From an uncultured Muribaculaceae bacterium (GTDB taxonomy: Bacteria; Bacteroidota; Bacteroidia; Bacteroidales; Muribaculaceae), in contig CALUMH010000004.1 of the NCBI GenBank assembly GCA_944321685.1, positions 1-64,000 of the forward strand: a stretch of 64,000 nt of DNA. Reading direction: 5' to 3'. The notes below the pieces were generated by a model. It did not search any database, was not told where the DNA came from, and saw nothing but the letters and a program-made list of their open reading frames with translations. Positions within the stretch are counted from its first letter, which is position 1. Each line of letters opens with the position of its first letter. Shown here piece after piece: positions 25,764 through 33,961 of this stretch. The position numbers were made by a program, and so were the translations under genes.

Positions 25764-27005
25764 TTATGAATTTCTTATTTGTCCGTCACCTTCGATAAGG
25801 TATTTGTAAGTGGTGATTTCTCGCAATCCCATGGGGCCGCGGGCGTGTAACTTTTGGGTAGATATGCCTATCTCGGCACCGAAGCCGAATTGCCCGCCAT
25901 CGGTAAACGACGTTGGCAGATTGGTATATACGCAGGCGGCATCCACTTCGTGCACGAAGCGCCGACAGGCATTGCGGTCTTCGGCTACGATACTCTCGCT
26001 ATGCCGCGAGGAGTAACGGGCAATGTAGGCCAGGGCCTCGTCGATGTTGCCAACAGTTTCGATAGCCATCTTGTAGTCCATGTATTCGCGGCCGCGGTCT
26101 TCGTCGGTGGCGTGTTCGAGCATGGGATATCGGCCAGCAAGTGCCGCATAGGCTTCTTCATCGGCATATATGGTAACATCTTTTTCGGCAAGCGGGGCCA
26201 CGAGCATGGGCAGGTCGGCAAGCCGGCTGCGGTCGATGAGCAGTGCATCGAGCGCATTGCACACGCTCACACGGCGCGTTTTGGCATTGAGGATGATGTT
26301 GCGGCCTTTTTCCAGATTTCCGCTGTCGTGGAAGTAGCAGCTGCACACGCCGGCACCGGTTTCTATTACCGGCACCCGGGATGTGTTGCGCACGAAATCG
26401 ATAAGCGCACGGCCTCCGCGTGGAATTATCAGGTCGATAAGTTCCGTGGCATTGAGCATCTCGGTTGTCGCCTCGTGCGACGGTGGCAATAGTTGTGCCG
26501 CAGCCGCCGGGAAACCGCACTCGGTAAGAGTGTCGGTGATGATGTTCACGATGGCTTCGTTGGATATTCGTGCATCGCTGCCCCCTTTCAGTACCACTGC
26601 GCTGCCGCTTTTCAGGCATAAGGCTGCAACGTCGAGCGTGACGTTTGGTCTGGCCTCATATATCACTCCGATGACACCAAACGGTACCGACACCTTGCTT
26701 ATGCGCATTCCGTTGGGTTGCGTCCATTGGGCAAGTGTTATGCCGAGTGGAGAGGGCAGGGAAGCTACCCGGCGCAAGCCGTCGGCAATGCCTGCTATGC
26801 GGTCGGCATTGAGCATGAGCCGGTCATATTTTGGGCTTGCCGTATCCATTCGGGCCAAGTCCTGCCGGTTGGCGGCAAGTATGTCATCGGTATGTTTTTC
26901 CGCATTGTCGGCGAGCCGTCGCAGCAAGTCGTCGATTTCCTGCGGTTGCTTCAAGTTGAGTTTGCGCGAGGCTTCCCGTGCAGAAACAAGTATTTCTTTA
27001 ACCAT
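25764..27005 (-). CDS. proA: gamma-glutamyl phosphate reductase
   Basis: NADPH-dependent reductase that converts gamma-glutamyl phosphate to glutamate-5-semialdehyde in proline synthesis (cytosol). 413 residues with the aldehyde-dehydrogenase-like fold: PFGVIGVIYEARPNVTLDVA (family signature), LCLKSGSAVVLKGGSDA, LIIPRGGRALI, the catalytic Cys region ETGAGVCSCYF and ARGPMGLREITTYKY at the end. It overlaps proB by eight bases (ATGGTTAA at 26998-27005), so the two are translationally coupled, as expected for enzymes that channel a labile intermediate. Confidence 0.97.
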   Translation of the reverse strand: MVKEILVSAREASRKLNLKQPQEIDDLLRRLADNAEKHTDDILAANRQDLARMDTASPKYDRLMLNADRIAGIADGLRRVASLPSPLGITLAQWTQPNGMRISKVSVPFGVIGVIYEARPNVTLDVAALCLKSGSAVVLKGGSDARISNEAIVNIITDTLTECGFPAAAAQLLPPSHEATTEMLNATELIDLIIPRGGRALIDFVRNTSRVPVIETGAGVCSCYFHDSGNLEKGRNIILNAKTRRVSVCNALDALLIDRSRLADLPMLVAPLAEKDVTIYADEEAYAALAGRYPMLEHATDEDRGREYMDYKMAIETVGNIDEALAYIARYSSRHSESIVAEDRNACRRFVHEVDAACVYTNLPTSFTDGGQFGFGAEIGISTQKLHARGPMGLREITTYKYLIEGDGQIRNS

Positions 27006-28125
27006 TTTCCTTTTCTATATATAAATAATCGTAATGAATAAGCGGCCGGCTGCCCTGTGTGCCGGCTCTTGCGGCGGCCGTGGCACTGTCGCAGCATATC
27101 CTTCCCATGGCAAATATTTCGCCTGCCGGGGATATGATTTTTACAATGTCGTCTTTCTCGAATTCCCCTTCCACACGGGTTACGCCCACCGGCAGCAGGC
27201 TTGTGGCGCGTCGGGGTGATGTGAGAGCCTCGTATGCCCCTTGGTTAACATGAATTTCACCTTTGGCGAAACTGTCGCTGTGGGCAATCCACTTTTTCAT
27301 TCCCGATACAGGTCGCGCCGATGGTATAAACAGGGTATAAGGAACGTTGCCCGGGATGGCGTTGTCTCCAATGATGCCGGGTAAAATACCATCGCGTCGG
27401 CCGTTGGCTATGTACACCGCTATTCCTTCCGATGCCACTTTGCGAGCTGTGTTGAACTTTGAACCCATTCCGCCTCGGCCAAGTGATGACTTCGATTTGC
27501 TTATGAATGTATCCGGGTCGGCTGCATTTTTCTCCTCGGGAGATATTTCCCTGATTATGCTCGATGCCGGGTCGCCGGGGTCGCCGTCATACACGCCGTC
27601 CACGTTGCTCAGCAACACAAGTGCCTGCGCCCCCATCATTGTAGCTATAAGCCCCGACAATTCGTCGTTGTCGGTGAACATTAGCTCTGTAACCGATGTG
27701 GTGTCGTTCTCGTTCACGATGGGAATGACTCCGTTGTCGAGCATCACTTCCATGCAGTGTTTTTGGTTGAGATATTGGTGCCGCGTGGCGAAGTCTTCTT
27801 TGGTGGTAAGTACCTGTCCGCACACTATGCCGTGTTCGCGGAACAATTCGTAGTAGCGGTTGATCAACTTGGCTTGCCCCACAGCCGAGAACAGTTGTCT
27901 GGCCGACACTACATCGAGATGGCGTTTTACGGCCTTGTCACCACGCATTTCGCCGCGACCCGAGGCTACGGCACCCGATGACACCATCACCACTTCGATG
28001 CCCTGCTTGTGCAGGTCGGCGACTTGATCGACGAGTGCCGACATACGCGTCACGTCGAGCGTGCCGTCGTGCCGCGTAAGCACGTTGCTCCCTATTTTTA
28101 CTATTATGCGATTGTAATGTGCCAC
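26998..28125 (-). CDS. proB: glutamate 5-kinase
   Basis: ATP-dependent kinase that commits glutamate to proline synthesis, usually feedback-inhibited by proline. The amino-acid kinase domain has RIIVKIGSNVLTR, VVMVSSGAVASG, VIPIVNENDTTSV, LVLLSNVDGVYDGDP and SLGRGGMGSKF; a C-terminal PUA domain follows (about 275-365, SLLPVGVTRVEGEFEKDDIV). I chose GTG at 28125, giving 375 residues and the normal N terminus; the longer frame would start at a TTG at 28149, which lies inside the promoter box. Stop overlaps the proA start. Confidence 0.94.
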   Translation of the reverse strand: MAHYNRIIVKIGSNVLTRHDGTLDVTRMSALVDQVADLHKQGIEVVMVSSGAVASGRGEMRGDKAVKRHLDVVSARQLFSAVGQAKLINRYYELFREHGIVCGQVLTTKEDFATRHQYLNQKHCMEVMLDNGVIPIVNENDTTSVTELMFTDNDELSGLIATMMGAQALVLLSNVDGVYDGDPGDPASSIIREISPEEKNAADPDTFISKSKSSLGRGGMGSKFNTARKVASEGIAVYIANGRRDGILPGIIGDNAIPGNVPYTLFIPSARPVSGMKKWIAHSDSFAKGEIHVNQGAYEALTSPRRATSLLPVGVTRVEGEFEKDDIVKIISPAGEIFAMGRICCDSATAAARAGTQGSRPLIHYDYLYIEKENG

Positions 28126-28146
28126 AATATTTATATAAACATTGTG

Positions 28147-28154
28147 CAAATTTA
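28147..28154 (-). promoter_or_regulatory. -7 box of proBA
   Basis: Minus-strand TAAATTTG. It overlaps the in-frame TTG at 28149, so the start must be downstream, which supports GTG at 28125. Confidence 0.55.
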
Positions 28155-28268
28155 TACCATGAAGCCGTTATAATCAACAAAAAAGATAGGTAAATTACAA
28201 TTAAGATGTTATAAAGCAATCTTGCAGGTGCTATTGCCGAAGAAGTAACGGCATACGCCTTTTTTTAC

Positions 28269-28276
28269 TAATTTTG
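28269..28276 (+). promoter_or_regulatory. -7 box of the acyltransferase gene
   Basis: TAATTTTG, 33 bases before the ATG at 28310. It shows that the interrupted gene still has a promoter at its original start. Confidence 0.55.
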
Positions 28277-28309
28277 CAGTCAAAACAGAAAAAATCACCA
28301 TCACACGTA

Positions 28310-29482
28310 ATGAACAAATCCACTGTGCCACTCGACAATTCCAATAAGGCTGCACATTCGTAGGCTCTCGACCTGCTCAGGTTCCCACTTGCCATAGTGG
28401 TGTTGACGGTCCATGTGTTTGCCAGGTGGCATGTGCATATTTACGGTAAAGAGTATGTCTTCTTGGGGCAACTTGTATTTGATGCGTTATATAATTTTGT
28501 GCAATCGTTTTTAAGTGAATACAGCCTCATGATTTATTTTTTCATATTGGGTTATGTATTCTTCTTAAAGGTAACCGATTTTACTCCCGATGTGTATAAG
28601 CGAAAGTTGCGGAATAGATTTAAAACGTTGTTCATACCGTTTATAGTGTGGAACCTGGTTGCCGTGCTTGTGGAACTGTCATACTTTTTTCCTCCATTGT
28701 CGTCATTGCGCCCCGGGCTAGACTTTGCCGATGTGGATTTCTCGGCAAGGGCGATTTTACAAACTTTTTGGGACAGCAAGCATGGCATTTTCGGCAATGC
28801 TTATCCGCCGGTTGAAAACTGGTCGGGTATGTTATATCCGCAAGATTCACCGCTGTGGTTCCTGCGGGTGTTGATGCTCATGGCGTTGCTCACACCGGTG
28901 TTGCATTGGTTGATAAAAAGATTGCGGCTTTACTTTGTGGGTGCTGCCTATGTTGCATGGATATGGGCATATTTGTCGGGCAATGGAATTGCAATCGAGT
29001 TGACCACTGCTCTTTTCCCATTTTCATTCGGGGCTTATATGAGTATATCGGGTAACGACATGATGATGATATTCGGAAAATATTTTCGTGTGTCGGTTGT
29101 GGCATACGTCGTGTTATCATCGGTGCAAGTGGCGGCTTTGTATTGCGATGCCCAAATGCTGTTTCTTTCGGCAAAGGTGCTGGCTGCTCCGGCCGCATTG
29201 GTGTTTGCGTATAACATGTCGGCATGGCTGTTGCGCCGAGGTATATGTCGCGTAGTGCCGTTACTTGCATCGGCATCATTTTTTATATATGTGACGCATG
29301 ATATATGCCTGAGTAATGTGGTTAGGATATTTATATATTTGTTTCATCCTACGAGTCAGTTTGCTATTGCTGCTACCTACTTGTCGGTAATAGTTGTTAT
29401 GAGTTTTGCTTTGCTCTGGTTGTTTTGGCTCATGCAGCGATACACTCCGAGGCTGCTGAAGTTTGTGGCAGGGCGCAAGTAA
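28310..29482 (+). pseudogene. acyltransferase family 3 gene with an in-frame TAG at codon 18
   Basis: Membrane O-acyltransferase (Acyl_transf_3) with about ten hydrophobic segments (for example SLMIYFFILGYVFFLKV, LFIPFIVWNLVAVLVEL, SLWFLRVLMLMALLTPVL) that would acylate a surface sugar. The original start is ATG at 28310: MNKSTVPLDNSNKAAHS, then TAG at 28361-28363, and in the same frame ALDLLRFPLAIVVLTVHVFARW, the expected family N terminus. A single C-to-T change from CAG would create this stop. TAG is used as a normal stop elsewhere in the window (for example 16307), so general recoding is unlikely. Restart at GTG 28397 would lose most of the first membrane helix and its catalytic His region is retained only in part; I regard it as a pseudogene or a sequencing/strain variant. 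Confidence 0.8.
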
Positions 29483-29489
29483 AACGCTG

Positions 29490-29966
29490 TTAAGTTTTCA
29501 GTGTGGCGGTTATTGTGTAACCGCAGTAATTGGCAAAGTGTATTGTTCCCCACAATGAACCACCGGCGCATTCATAACGCAGGTGGTATTTTTTATGCAG
29601 GCGCGGCCGGGTGGTGAAATGCAAGTCGCATACTGTGCTTTCGGTGATATCGCCTGTATGGCTCGGGCTGATATGTTCGGTAAATGTGATGTTATCCTTG
29701 ATGAAATCGGCTTTTATGTATACCGAGCATTTCCCGGGCAATGTAATGCCGCGCCGTAACACATCGATTGTGCCATCGTCGTTTGCATGAATTGTCACAG
29801 TTGGGAGTTCTCCGCTTTGTGTTGCCGATGGGGTGATAACCATAGGGCTGTAGATGTCTGATGTGGCTTCGGAAGTGTCGGAGTCGCTGCCGAAGAATGC
29901 TATCACTGCAATTGCCACTGCGAGTGCTGTGATGTAAAATTCGATTGATGTAAATATGCTGTTCAT
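29490..29966 (-). CDS. small membrane-anchored protein of unknown function
   Basis: About 158 residues from the ATG at 29966 (MNSIFTSIEFYITALAVAIAVIAFFG), a single N-terminal membrane helix, then a Ser/Thr/Asp-rich linker (SDSDTSEATSD) and a beta-rich periplasmic-type domain with two or three Cys (CSVYI, CDLHF, YECAGG). The frame is open further upstream into the alkD gene, but no good start is there. It lies 23 bases downstream of the AlkD-like gene on the same strand. Not recognised; function unknown. Confidence 0.7.
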   Translation of the reverse strand: MNSIFTSIEFYITALAVAIAVIAFFGSDSDTSEATSDIYSPMVITPSATQSGELPTVTIHANDDGTIDVLRRGITLPGKCSVYIKADFIKDNITFTEHISPSHTGDITESTVCDLHFTTRPRLHKKYHLRYECAGGSLWGTIHFANYCGYTITATLKT

Positions 29967-29989
29967 GGTGGTGGGGTAGGGGAGTGGTG

Positions 29990-30715
29990 CTATTGGCGGG
30001 TGGTGCGGAGCAACAAGTAATGCTTGCGTCGCTCGGGCGAGAACCGCTCCACGGCATATCGCAGCATGGTGCGAGGCATGGTGGCAGCATGGCAGTCGAG
30101 GAAGCTGCACAGTGCCGCCTCGTCTTTCTTGCCCACTTCACGCAATATCCAACCTGTGGCTTTTTGAAGTAAATCGACTTGTGTGTCGGTCATGCGTTCG
30201 GCCATGTCGAGGGCTGTTTCAAGTCGGCCTTTGCGCACTTGAGCCAATGTTGATACTATGGCAATGCGTTGTTCCCAGATGCTGTCGCTCATGATGAGGC
30301 GGCGCGCAATGCTGTCGTCGCCGGTGAGCGTCATGTATTCGCCTATTATATATTGCGACGACAGGTCCACAAGGTCCCAATTGTTGCAGCTCGCGGTGTT
30401 GGCAAGGTAGAATTCCACAATTTCACGGCATCGCTCTTGATTGCCTTTGGCTCGCTTGTAGGCTTCGACAAGTGCAAGCAATCCGGCAAGGCGGAATTCG
30501 TGTATCGGGTCGAGCAACATTGCTTTGATTTGGTTGAGTGGCATGGAGTGGTAGTGGCGTGATACCGATCGGTTGTCGGGAACTGGTATGCCGATGAAGA
30601 TATCGCCTTCGCCATATTCACCTTTCCCGGTTTTGAAAAATGAAGAAAGTATTTTCACCTTCTCGGGTCGTGCCACATTACGCAACTGTTGTTTCCAAGT
30701 GTCGATGTCGTTCAT
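29990..30715 (-). CDS. DNA alkylation repair (AlkD-like) protein
   Basis: A 241-residue HEAT-like repeat protein of the AlkD family, DNA glycosylases that remove 3-methyladenine and 7-methylguanine. Recognisable parts: VKILSSFFKTGKGEYGEGDIF near the start (residues 20-40), HEFRLAGLLALV, NWDLVDLSSQYIIGEY with conserved W and D residues (about 113-130), WEQRIAIVSTL and LLQKATGWILREVGKKD. Length, motifs and the SSFFKTGKGEYGEGD start match the family. Own promoter box at 30741-30748. Soluble, cytosolic. Confidence 0.9.
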   Translation of the reverse strand: MNDIDTWKQQLRNVARPEKVKILSSFFKTGKGEYGEGDIFIGIPVPDNRSVSRHYHSMPLNQIKAMLLDPIHEFRLAGLLALVEAYKRAKGNQERCREIVEFYLANTASCNNWDLVDLSSQYIIGEYMTLTGDDSIARRLIMSDSIWEQRIAIVSTLAQVRKGRLETALDMAERMTDTQVDLLQKATGWILREVGKKDEAALCSFLDCHAATMPRTMLRYAVERFSPERRKHYLLLRTTRQ

Positions 30716-30740
30716 GCGTTGTTAAGAAAAATGTGTTTTA

Positions 30741-30748
30741 CAAAAGTA
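30741..30748 (-). promoter_or_regulatory. -7 box of the AlkD-like gene
   Basis: Minus-strand TACTTTTG, 26 bases upstream of the ATG at 30715. Confidence 0.5.
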
Positions 30749-30930
30749 GGCAAAAGATGTATATGATTTTATTGAATTTAAGCGAATTATCTCGAATAAT
30801 TACTCAAGTGTCGCTTGAATATTCAATTCTCGGAGAGTTGATTTTTGCGTAAGTTGCAGTAATATAGGTTGATAGGCGGAAAATGGACACTTCCGAAAAA
30901 ATGCGAGAAAATTAAGGGCCGGGCGGTCTT

Positions 30931-30962
30931 GTTGTTCTTGTGCCTTAAAAATACTATATTTG
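30931..30962 (+). promoter_or_regulatory. promoter of ybeY
   Basis: -33 GTTG at 30931-30934 and -7 TATATTTG at 30955-30962, 20 bases apart. It places the ATG at 30986 as the start rather than an in-frame codon at 30869. Confidence 0.65.
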
Positions 30963-30985
30963 TACCGATAAACGTGTTATGCAAA

Positions 30986-31417
30986 ATGTCAAAGATAGTT
31001 TTTGAGGCAGAAGGAGTGGAAATGCCTGCTCTCGACCGTGAGGTGGTTGGGAAGTGGTTGGTTGCTGTTGCCGATGGCTTTGGCAAGACAGTCGGCACAC
31101 TGACTTATATATTTTGCAATGATGAAAAAATTTTGCAAGTAAATCGGGAATTTCTCCAACACGATTATTATACCGACATTATAACTTTCGACTATTCGAC
31201 ACGTCGCCGCATTGCCGGTGATATGTTCATATCGCTTGACACGGTGCTAACCAATGCCGAATTGTTCGGTCGCACTTATGAAGACGAGTTGCGCCGTGTG
31301 GTGGTGCATGGTGTGTTACACCTATTGGGCATAAACGACAAGGGCCCCGGTGAGCGCGAAGTGATGGAACGGCACGAGAATGATGCGTTAGCCATGCTTT
31401 ATGCCAGTCGGTTTTGA
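30986..31417 (+). CDS. ybeY: endoribonuclease YbeY
   Basis: Zinc-dependent single-strand endoribonuclease in 16S rRNA 3'-end maturation and ribosome quality control (143 residues, cytosol). Zinc motif HGVLHLLGINDKGPGE (HxxxHxxGxxx) near the C terminus, and DIITFDYS with DMFISLDT upstream. The ATG at 30986 follows the promoter at 30931-30962 and gives the normal length; the frame is open to 30869 without a supported start. It precedes mnmG by about 75 bases. Confidence 0.95.
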   Translation: MSKIVFEAEGVEMPALDREVVGKWLVAVADGFGKTVGTLTYIFCNDEKILQVNREFLQHDYYTDIITFDYSTRRRIAGDMFISLDTVLTNAELFGRTYEDELRRVVVHGVLHLLGINDKGPGEREVMERHENDALAMLYASRF

Positions 31418-31492
31418 CGATTAAAATGTGTGCGTGCGGGATTGTTGCCCCGTAAATTCTTTGTAAAATCACCGATTATTACGATATAGATA

Positions 31493-33370
31493 ATGAGATT
31501 TGACTATGATGTCATTGTGATAGGTGCCGGCCACGCCGGGTGTGAGGCTGCTTGTGCCGCTGCACGGCTTGGGTCGCGCACATTGCTGATCACGATGGAT
31601 ATGAACAAAATTGCTCAAATGAGTTGCAACCCGGCAGTGGGTGGCATAGCAAAGGGGCAGATTGTAAGGGAAATTGATGCTCTTGGCGGGCAAATGGGCT
31701 TGGTTACCGACCGGGCTTCGATACAGTTCCGTATGCTTAACCGTTCGAAGGGCCCGGCAATGTGGAGTCCTCGGGCGCAGGCCGACCGCACCCGTTTCAT
31801 CGCAGAATGGCGGAAGGTAATAGAAAATACCGACAATTTGTATATGTGGCAGGATAATGTTACCGGACTTGAAATCACCGATGGAACCGTGACCGGCGTG
31901 ACTACCGGTTTCGGCGTTACATTCAAGGCTCGTGCCGTGGTGCTGACGGCGGGAACCTTCTTGAACGGGCTTATGCACGTGGGACGAGTGATGATACCCG
32001 GTGGGCGTATCTCGGAACCTGCCTCGCACGGAATTACCGAGCAATTGCGCAACCTCGGCTTTGAGACGGCTCGAATGAAGACCGGTACGCCGGTACGCAT
32101 CGATGCCCGTTCCATTCATTTTGAGGATACCGAAATTCAGGAAGGCGACAGTGACTTTCACAAATTTTCGTTCATGCCCGGTGTAAAGCGCACATTGAGT
32201 CAGAGGCCGTGCTGGATTGTATATACCAATCCCGAGGTGCATGACATATTGCGCGAAGGGTTGCCCGATTCTCCGTTGTATAACGGGCAAATTAAAAGTA
32301 TCGGTCCGCGGTATTGCCCGAGTATCGAGACTAAGATTGTTACGTTTGCCGAGAAACAGCAACATCAGCTTTTTCTTGAACCCGAGGGCGAAAGTACGCA
32401 GGAGTTTTATGTGAATGGTTTTTCATCCTCTTTGCCGCTTGATGTCCAGTTCCGTGCTTTGCAAAAGATACCGGCATTGCGCGACGTGCAGATTTACCGC
32501 CCCGGATATGCCATAGAATATGATTTTTTTGATCCTACGCAGTTGCTCCATACTCTCGAAACAAAGCGTATCGCCAACCTTTTCTTTGCCGGACAGGTGA
32601 ATGGCACCACTGGTTATGAAGAAGCGGCAGGGCAGGGCTTGATAGCCGGGATAAATGCGCATCAAAAAATCAATGGGCTTGCTCCGTTTGTGCTCGGTCG
32701 CGACGAGGCATATATAGGGGTACTTATCGATGACCTTGTGACGAAAGGTGTGGATGAACCGTACCGAATGTTCACGTCTCGTGCTGAATATCGCATATTG
32801 CTACGTCAGGACGATGCCGATATGCGCCTTACCGAGCGGGCATACGACCTTGGCCTTGCTACTCGCGAACGCTATGATTTGATGCTTGCGAAACGTCGTC
32901 AACGTGATGCTATAATCGATTTCGCGAAAGAATTCTCGATTAAGGCGTCGATAATCAATCCGGCTCTTGAGGCCATCGGTACAGCTCCGCTCAAGCAAGG
33001 CGTGAAACTTTACGACTTGATTTTACGTCCGCAACTTGACATCGAAAAGTTGTCGCATATGGTGGCTCCATTAAAGCAATTCCTTGAAACCATAGAAAAG
33101 GATAGGAAGGAAGAGATTATAGAAGCTGCCGAGATCTTGATAAAGTATCAGGGTTACATCGACCGCGAGAGGGTAATCGCTGAAAAAATACGCCGCCTTG
33201 AAAGTGTGAAGTTGAAGGGCAGGCTGGTGTATAACGACATCAAATCACTTTCAACCGAAGCCAGGCAGAAGTTGACAAAGATTGACCCTGAGACCATCGC
33301 CCAGGCATCACGCATTCCGGGAATTTCCCCGAGCGACATCAACATACTGCTTTTGCTTTTAGGTAGATAA
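31493..33370 (+). CDS. mnmG: tRNA 5-carboxymethylaminomethyluridine modification enzyme, GidA
   Basis: FAD-binding subunit of MnmEG, modifying U34 of several tRNAs in the cytosol. The 625 residues include the Rossmann start VIGAGHAGCEAACAAARLG, MSCNPAVGGIAKG, TAGTFLNGLMHVG, the second GidA signature GQVNGTTGYEEAAGQGLIAG (about 365-385) and a C-terminal domain rich in arginines. Length and motifs are canonical. It starts a co-directional run mnmG-apt-uvrC-dtd-mazG (with apt 46 bases downstream). Confidence 0.97.
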   Translation: MRFDYDVIVIGAGHAGCEAACAAARLGSRTLLITMDMNKIAQMSCNPAVGGIAKGQIVREIDALGGQMGLVTDRASIQFRMLNRSKGPAMWSPRAQADRTRFIAEWRKVIENTDNLYMWQDNVTGLEITDGTVTGVTTGFGVTFKARAVVLTAGTFLNGLMHVGRVMIPGGRISEPASHGITEQLRNLGFETARMKTGTPVRIDARSIHFEDTEIQEGDSDFHKFSFMPGVKRTLSQRPCWIVYTNPEVHDILREGLPDSPLYNGQIKSIGPRYCPSIETKIVTFAEKQQHQLFLEPEGESTQEFYVNGFSSSLPLDVQFRALQKIPALRDVQIYRPGYAIEYDFFDPTQLLHTLETKRIANLFFAGQVNGTTGYEEAAGQGLIAGINAHQKINGLAPFVLGRDEAYIGVLIDDLVTKGVDEPYRMFTSRAEYRILLRQDDADMRLTERAYDLGLATRERYDLMLAKRRQRDAIIDFAKEFSIKASIINPALEAIGTAPLKQGVKLYDLILRPQLDIEKLSHMVAPLKQFLETIEKDRKEEIIEAAEILIKYQGYIDRERVIAEKIRRLESVKLKGRLVYNDIKSLSTEARQKLTKIDPETIAQASRIPGISPSDINILLLLLGR

Positions 33371-33415
33371 CAACAAAATGTTTCACGTGGAACAATTTTT
33401 ATAACAATATAATTT

Positions 33416-33949
33416 ATGGAAAAAGAAAATTTGGAGAAGATAAAGAGCCTTATTCGTGAGATACCCGATTTCCCGGCCAAAGGCGTGTTGTTTCGTGATC
33501 TCACAACGGTGTTTAAGGATGGGGCGGCATTCCGTATGGTTTGTGATGAGCTGAAGAACGAATATGCACATCTCGGCATTACAAAGGTAGTCGGAATTGA
33601 GGCTCGTGGTTTTATATGTGGCTCGGTGCTCGCACATGAAATAGGCGCCGGTTTCGTGCCGGTGCGCAAGCCCGGTAAATTGCCTGCCGACACAGTGCAG
33701 AAGTCTTATGAAAAAGAGTACGGGTTTGACGTGATTGAAATACACCGCGACGCAATCGGTGAGAACGATGTGGTGTTGCTGCACGATGACTTGCTTGCCA
33801 CAGGTGGCACCATGGCTGCCGCATATGAACTTGTGAAGTCGATGAACCCGAAAAAAATATATGTAAACTTCATAGTGGAACTCAGCGACCTTAACGGGCG
33901 CAAGGCATTCCCCGATGGGGTGGACGTGCGTTCTATGATCGTATATTGA
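33416..33949 (+). CDS. apt: adenine phosphoribosyltransferase
   Basis: Salvage enzyme that makes AMP from adenine and PRPP (177 residues, cytosol). Signatures: IREIPDFPAKGVLFRDLTTV at the N terminus, GIEARGFICGSVLA, RKPGKLPADTV, and the PRPP-binding VVLLHDDLLATGGTMAAA (about 120-137). Start ATG at 33416; uvrC begins 12 bases after its stop. Confidence 0.97.
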   Translation: MEKENLEKIKSLIREIPDFPAKGVLFRDLTTVFKDGAAFRMVCDELKNEYAHLGITKVVGIEARGFICGSVLAHEIGAGFVPVRKPGKLPADTVQKSYEKEYGFDVIEIHRDAIGENDVVLLHDDLLATGGTMAAAYELVKSMNPKKIYVNFIVELSDLNGRKAFPDGVDVRSMIVY

Positions 33950-33961
33950 TGCTTTAATGGT

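Noticed and set aside
28310..29482. General TAG recoding
   Set aside because: Other genes in the window end in TAG at their normal C termini (for example 14418 and 16307), so the amber codon in the acyltransferase is local.
29490..30110. Longer reading of the small membrane protein (start 30110)
   Set aside because: The extra N-terminal residues run into the AlkD-like gene and are compositionally unlike the rest; the ATG at 29966 gives a clear membrane anchor.
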